From NCBI RefSeq assembly GCF_015690355.1, contig NZ_JADPRT010000012.1, positions 1-64,000 of the forward strand: a stretch of 64,000 nucleotides of DNA. Reading direction: 5' to 3'. Within the stretch, counting starts at the first letter, position 1. Each line of letters starts with the position of its first letter. The position numbers and the translations under genes are program-made. The notes beneath the pieces were generated by a model that did no database searches, was not told where the DNA came from, and saw only the letters and a list, made by a program, of their open reading frames with translations. This document shows positions 60,776-64,000 of this stretch, one piece after another. Source of the DNA: Streptacidiphilus fuscans. GTDB lineage: Bacteria; Actinomycetota; Actinomycetes; Streptomycetales; Streptomycetaceae.

Positions 60776-61486
60776 CTCGGATTCCTCGGAGTCGAGGTTC
60801 ACCTTGATCGGCGCTGGAGCCTTGGACAGGATCAGCCAGGACAGGTAGATCGCGACCAGCCACGGCGGGACGCCCAGTCCGATCTTCGCGACGCCCAGCC
60901 ACGTGACCTGTCCCGCCCAGTACAGCGGGAAGAGGATCGCCGCCCGCAGGGCGAACAGCGCGACCCAGACCCACGTCGCCTTCGTGTAGGCGGAAAGACG
61001 GCCGGGGTTCTGCGTCCGCCAGGTCATGTTCTCGCCGAGGACCGGGCCCAGCATGACGCCGAGCAGCGGCCACTTCACCAGCGCCGAGATCGCGTACGCG
61101 ACCAGCAGGACCAGGCCGTAGATCATCGACGGCAGGTAGAAGTCCTGCGGCTTTCCGGACTGCATCGCGATGAACGCGCCGATGCCGACGCCCAGCACGC
61201 CGCCGAAGGCGTGCTTCAGCGTCTCCCGGCGCGCGACGCGGACCACCGCGAGCAGGACGGTGACGCCGACGGCCGACCAGGACGACGTCGCGACACTCTG
61301 GGTGATCGTGTAGAGGACGACGAAGACGAAACCCGGCACGGTCATGTCGATCATGCCGCGGACGCCGCCGAAGGCGTCGATCAGGGAGGTGTCGACGGGC
61401 TGCCCGGAGCCGTTCCCGGCGTCCGTGGCATTCGTGCTGTCGGGGGCGGCCGGGCTCGCGTCGGCGAGGGGGGCGCGGTGGCTCAC
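60770..61486 (-). CDS. DUF3159 membrane protein
   Basis: 238 aa from GTG 61486 with AGGAG upstream. VDTSLIDAFGGVRGMIDMTV at the N-terminus, then six predicted membrane segments including HAFGGVLGVGIGAFIAMQSG and the motif GRLSAYTKATWVWVALFALR, define the actinobacterial DUF3159 family. Function unknown. It follows the OB-fold gene by 4 bp, a conserved pairing in actinobacteria near TrkA genes. Its 3' end lies in repeat copy 4. Confidence 0.85.
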   Translation of the reverse strand: MSHRAPLADASPAAPDSTNATDAGNGSGQPVDTSLIDAFGGVRGMIDMTVPGFVFVVLYTITQSVATSSWSAVGVTVLLAVVRVARRETLKHAFGGVLGVGIGAFIAMQSGKPQDFYLPSMIYGLVLLVAYAISALVKWPLLGVMLGPVLGENMTWRTQNPGRLSAYTKATWVWVALFALRAAILFPLYWAGQVTWLGVAKIGLGVPPWLVAIYLSWLILSKAPAPIKVNLDSEESES

Positions 61487-61490
61487 GCGA

Positions 61491-61889
61491 TCACTCCTGT
61501 CCGGTGGGGCGCAGCTCGTACCGCGGGTTGAAGAGCACGCGACGCCCGCGCGCGTGGCTGATCCGGCCGTGGGCGACCAGCTTGCGGCCGGGCTCGATTC
61601 CCACGATCGAGCGACGGCCCAGCCAGACCACGTCCAGCGCGTCACTGCCGTCGAACAGCTCCGCCTCCAGCGCGGGGACGCCGGCGCGCGGGCGCAGGGT
61701 GACCGCGCGGAGCGTGCCGGTGACGGTGACCTCCTGGCGGTCGCCGCAGGCCGCGATGGGTGTGGCGCCCGTTTCCTCGGCGTCGTGGCGCAGCTGCTCC
61801 GCGTTCAGCTCCTCGTTCGAGGTGCCGAGCTTGCTGAACATGCGCCTCAGCCGGCCTTGCGGCCTCACGCTGGAGATCTCACTGCTCAT
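61491..61889 (-). CDS. OB-fold nucleic-acid-binding protein
   Basis: 132 aa from ATG 61889. EVTVTGTLRAVTLRPRAGVP, then ALEAELFDGSDALDVVWLGR and GRKLVAHGRISHARGRRVLF is an OB-fold of the RecG wedge/tRNA-anti type. It is a conserved partner of DUF3159 in actinobacteria, but its ligand and role are unknown. Confidence 0.85.
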   Translation of the reverse strand: MSSEISSVRPQGRLRRMFSKLGTSNEELNAEQLRHDAEETGATPIAACGDRQEVTVTGTLRAVTLRPRAGVPALEAELFDGSDALDVVWLGRRSIVGIEPGRKLVAHGRISHARGRRVLFNPRYELRPTGQE

Positions 61890-61964
61890 GCCCGAAGGGT
61901 ACAGGCCGAGCCCCCGCCGGGAGGCGTCCTCGCGCAGCCCGGACGACGTCCCGAACACCCGTGC

Positions 61965-62648
61965 TCACGGCTCGAAGCGGTAGCCCATTCCCGGCTCGGT
62001 GACGAAGTGACGCGGGTGGCCCGGGTCGACCTCCAGCTTGCGGCGGAGCTGGGCCATGTAGACCCGCAGGTAGTTGCTCTCGGTGCCGTAGGCCGGCCCC
62101 CAGACCTCCTGGAGCAGCTGCTTCTGGCTGACCAGTCGGCCGCTGTTGCGGACCAGCACCTCCAGCAGGTGCCACTCGGTCGGGGTGAGCCGGATGTCCT
62201 TGCCGTCGCGGCTGACCCGCTTGGCCGCCAGGTCCACGGTGAAGCTCTCGGTGCCGACGACCGCGCTCTCGCTCTCCGGACCGGCCGGAGCGCCGCGGCG
62301 GACCGCCGCGCGGAGACGGGCGAGCAGCTCGTCCATGCCGAAGGGCTTGGTGACGTAGTCGTCGGCGCCCGCGTCCAGCGCCTGGACCTTCTCGTCGGAG
62401 GTCTGCCGGGCGGAGAGGACGATGATCGGCACCTTGGTCCAGCCGCGCAGGCCGCGGATCACCTCGGCGCCGTCCATGTCGGGCAGGCCGAGGTCGAGAA
62501 GCACCGCGTCGGGATGCCGGGCGGCGGCCAGCTCCAGCGCGGTGGTGCCGTCGTGCGCGGCGTCCACCTCGTAGTGGCGAGCCTTGAGATTGATCACCAG
62601 GGCGCGGACGATCTGTGGTTCGTCGTCGACGACCAGGACCCGGGTCAT
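61965..62648 (-). CDS. kdpE: KdpE-like response regulator
   Basis: 227 aa from ATG 62648, overlapping the kdpD stop (ATGA). The receiver has VVDDEPQI, the phospho-acceptor Asp in VLLDLGLPDMDG and Lys in VTKPFGMDELLARLR; the OmpR-type winged helix has LTPTEWHLLEVLVRNSGRLV and YLRVYMAQLRRKLE. It activates the kdpFABC high-affinity K+ ATPase genes, which would be expected beyond the right edge. Confidence 0.93.
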   Translation of the reverse strand: MTRVLVVDDEPQIVRALVINLKARHYEVDAAHDGTTALELAAARHPDAVLLDLGLPDMDGAEVIRGLRGWTKVPIIVLSARQTSDEKVQALDAGADDYVTKPFGMDELLARLRAAVRRGAPAGPESESAVVGTESFTVDLAAKRVSRDGKDIRLTPTEWHLLEVLVRNSGRLVSQKQLLQEVWGPAYGTESNYLRVYMAQLRRKLEVDPGHPRHFVTEPGMGYRFEP

Positions 62649-64000
62649 GAACGCTGCTGCCTTTCGGTCTGCTGCTCGTGCGCCTCCGTCGGTTCGGCGG
62701 CCAGGAGCTCGATCCCGATCACAGGATCGGTCCCGAGCCCGGTTCCGGCCACACCGACGGGCGCCTCGCTCTCGTGCGCGACCTGCGCACACGGAAGAGT
62801 GAACACCATGGTGAGCCCGCCTCCGGGCGTGTCCTCCGCCGACAGCGTGCCGCCGGTGGCCTCGACGAAGCCGCGGGCCACCGCGAGACCCAGGCCGACG
62901 CCCGCGCCGCGCGGGGCGTCGCCGTAGCGCTGGAAGGGCTCGAAGACCTTGTCCTTGGCCTCGTCCGGGATGCCGGGGCCGTGGTCGGCGACGCGGACCT
63001 CCACCCGGCCGTGCAGCACGCTGGCCGAGACGGCGACCCGGCAGGGCACGCCATCGACCTGCTTGCGGCTGCCCGCGTTGTACTTCACCGCGTTCTCGAT
63101 CACGTTGCCGAGTGCGCGTTCGAGCAGTCCGGGGTCGGCCGACACCAGCGGCAGCTCCTCGGGGATGTCCGTGCGCACCGCGTCGGCCGGGACGCCGAGC
63201 AGGGCGAGCGGAACGACCTCGTCGAGATCGGTCTCGCGCACGATCGGGACGACCGTTCCGGTCTGCAGTCTGCTCATGTCGAGCAGATTGCCGATCAGAT
63301 GATCGAGTCGATCGGCCCCCTCCTCGATGCCCGCCAGCAGCTCGGCCTCGTCGTCCGGCGTCCAGGCGACGTCTTCGGCGCGCAGCGAGCTGACCGAGGC
63401 CTTGATCCCGGCCAGCGGCGTGCGCAGGTCGTGGGAGACGGCGGCGAGCAGGGCGGTGCGGATCCGGTTGCCCTCGGCCATCCGGCGCGCCTCGGCGGCG
63501 GCCACCTCCAGGCGGCGCTTCTCCAGCAGCACGGCGGCCTGCGCGGCGAAGGCGACCAGCACGCGCCGGTCGGCGGCGGGCAGCACCCGGCCGCTCAGCG
63601 CCAGCGCCAGCCGGTCCCCGACGGGCACGTCGACGTCGGCGTCCTCGGGACGGGAAACCGGGTTGGGGCCGATCGCACCGGCGGTGCGCCAGGGCGAGAA
63701 GTCGTCGGGCCGCTCCAACAGGGCGACCGACTCCATCTGGAAGGTCTCCTGCACCCGCTCCAGCAGCGCGGGCAGGCCGTTGCGGCCGCTGAGCACGCTG
63801 CCCGCCAGGAAGCTCAGCGTCTCCGCCTCGGCCCGGCTCCGTGCGGCCTCCGCGGTGCGCCGGGCGGCGAGGTCGACCACGTACGCGACCGACAGCGCCA
63901 CACCGAAGAAGACGCCCACGGCGATCACGTTGGGGAGCGAATTGATGGTGAGCGTGTGCAGCGGCGGGGTGAAGTACCAGTTGATCAGCAGGGAGCCGAC
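62645..64000 (-). CDS. kdpD: KdpD-like sensor histidine kinase (partial, N-terminus beyond the window)
   Basis: The frame is open through the right edge; the visible 451 residues start in the membrane domain (NWYFTPPLHTLTINSLPNVI is characteristic of KdpD). A GAF-like segment follows, then HisKA (H-box AAVSHDLRTPLAGIKASVSS) and HATPase_c (ENAVKYN, DHGPGIP, GVGLGLAVARG). The N-terminal KdpD/Usp domain is missing only because of the window edge. It senses low potassium and phosphorylates KdpE. Confidence 0.93.
   Translation of the reverse strand, partial: VGSLLINWYFTPPLHTLTINSLPNVIAVGVFFGVALSVAYVVDLAARRTAEAARSRAEAETLSFLAGSVLSGRNGLPALLERVQETFQMESVALLERPDDFSPWRTAGAIGPNPVSRPEDADVDVPVGDRLALALSGRVLPAADRRVLVAFAAQAAVLLEKRRLEVAAAEARRMAEGNRIRTALLAAVSHDLRTPLAGIKASVSSLRAEDVAWTPDDEAELLAGIEEGADRLDHLIGNLLDMSRLQTGTVVPIVRETDLDEVVPLALLGVPADAVRTDIPEELPLVSADPGLLERALGNVIENAVKYNAGSRKQVDGVPCRVAVSASVLHGRVEVRVADHGPGIPDEAKDKVFEPFQRYGDAPRGAGVGLGLAVARGFVEATGGTLSAEDTPGGGLTMVFTLPCAQVAHESEAPVGVAGTGLGTDPVIGIELLAAEPTEAHEQQTERQQRS

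Overview
This window is high-GC actinobacterial chromosome, almost certainly from a Streptomycetaceae member (Streptomyces, Streptacidiphilus or Kitasatospora type). GC-rich third codon positions, frequent GTG starts, 1-4 bp stop/start overlaps and apparently leaderless promoters all fit. The order rok7B7-xylFGH-dxs matches S. coelicolor SCO6008-6013 as I recall it, and a ClpN-domain gene beside aconitase matches SCO6000-5999. I saw no tRNA, rRNA or CRISPR array and no IS element; both edges cut genes.

Layout. 0-10 kb: a DsbA-like membrane protein without its CXXC, an ArnT/PMT-like glycosyltransferase, dxs, then a xylose-type ABC importer (xylFGH) with a ROK repressor. 10.2-20.8 kb: Nudix hydrolase and TetR repressor, divergent from a tightly coupled seven-gene catabolic operon (SDR, ADP-forming acyl-CoA synthetase, acyl-CoA dehydrogenase, enoyl-CoA hydratase, NCS1 permease, CocE-like hydrolase, 3-hydroxyacyl-CoA dehydrogenase). 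Its logic is import, hydrolysis, CoA activation and beta-oxidation of an unknown compound. 20.8-25.3 kb: MFS transporter, GH1 beta-glucosidase and TetR sharing an operator (ATGAG-N5-CTCAT), with a frameshifted toxin-antitoxin pair between them. 25.3-33.6 kb: ECF sigma factor with a SnoaL-like tail, two SDRs, an LLM oxidoreductase, a frameshifted small gene, a ribbon-helix-helix/ClpN protein and aconitase.

33.9-49.4 kb: MFS exporter with a divergent WYL regulator; a low-GC orphan gene with an excisionase-like helix-turn-helix; argF; the Pnkp-Hen1 RNA repair pair; an orphan Cas3-like protein whose helicase motifs are eroded while its HD nuclease motifs remain, downstream of an isochorismatase-like hydrolase and a GlxA-type AraC regulator; and dapD. 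49.7-55.0 kb: small housekeeping and hypothetical genes (DUF6099, MazG-like, AAA ATPase, RlmA-like) and two adjacent toxin-antitoxin modules (Fic-like/RHH and YoeB/YefM). 55.5-64 kb: a TrmA/RumA-like RNA methyltransferase and a potassium-homeostasis locus (KimA-like APC transporter, two TrkA/Ceo proteins, KdpE and the C-terminal half of KdpD).

Four copies of a 140-250 bp dispersed palindromic repeat lie in intergenic space, three of them between convergent genes. The best candidates for something undescribed are the Cas3-derived protein at 44.4-46.6 kb, the catabolic operon at 11.7-20.8 kb and the low-GC gene at 36.5-37.5 kb.
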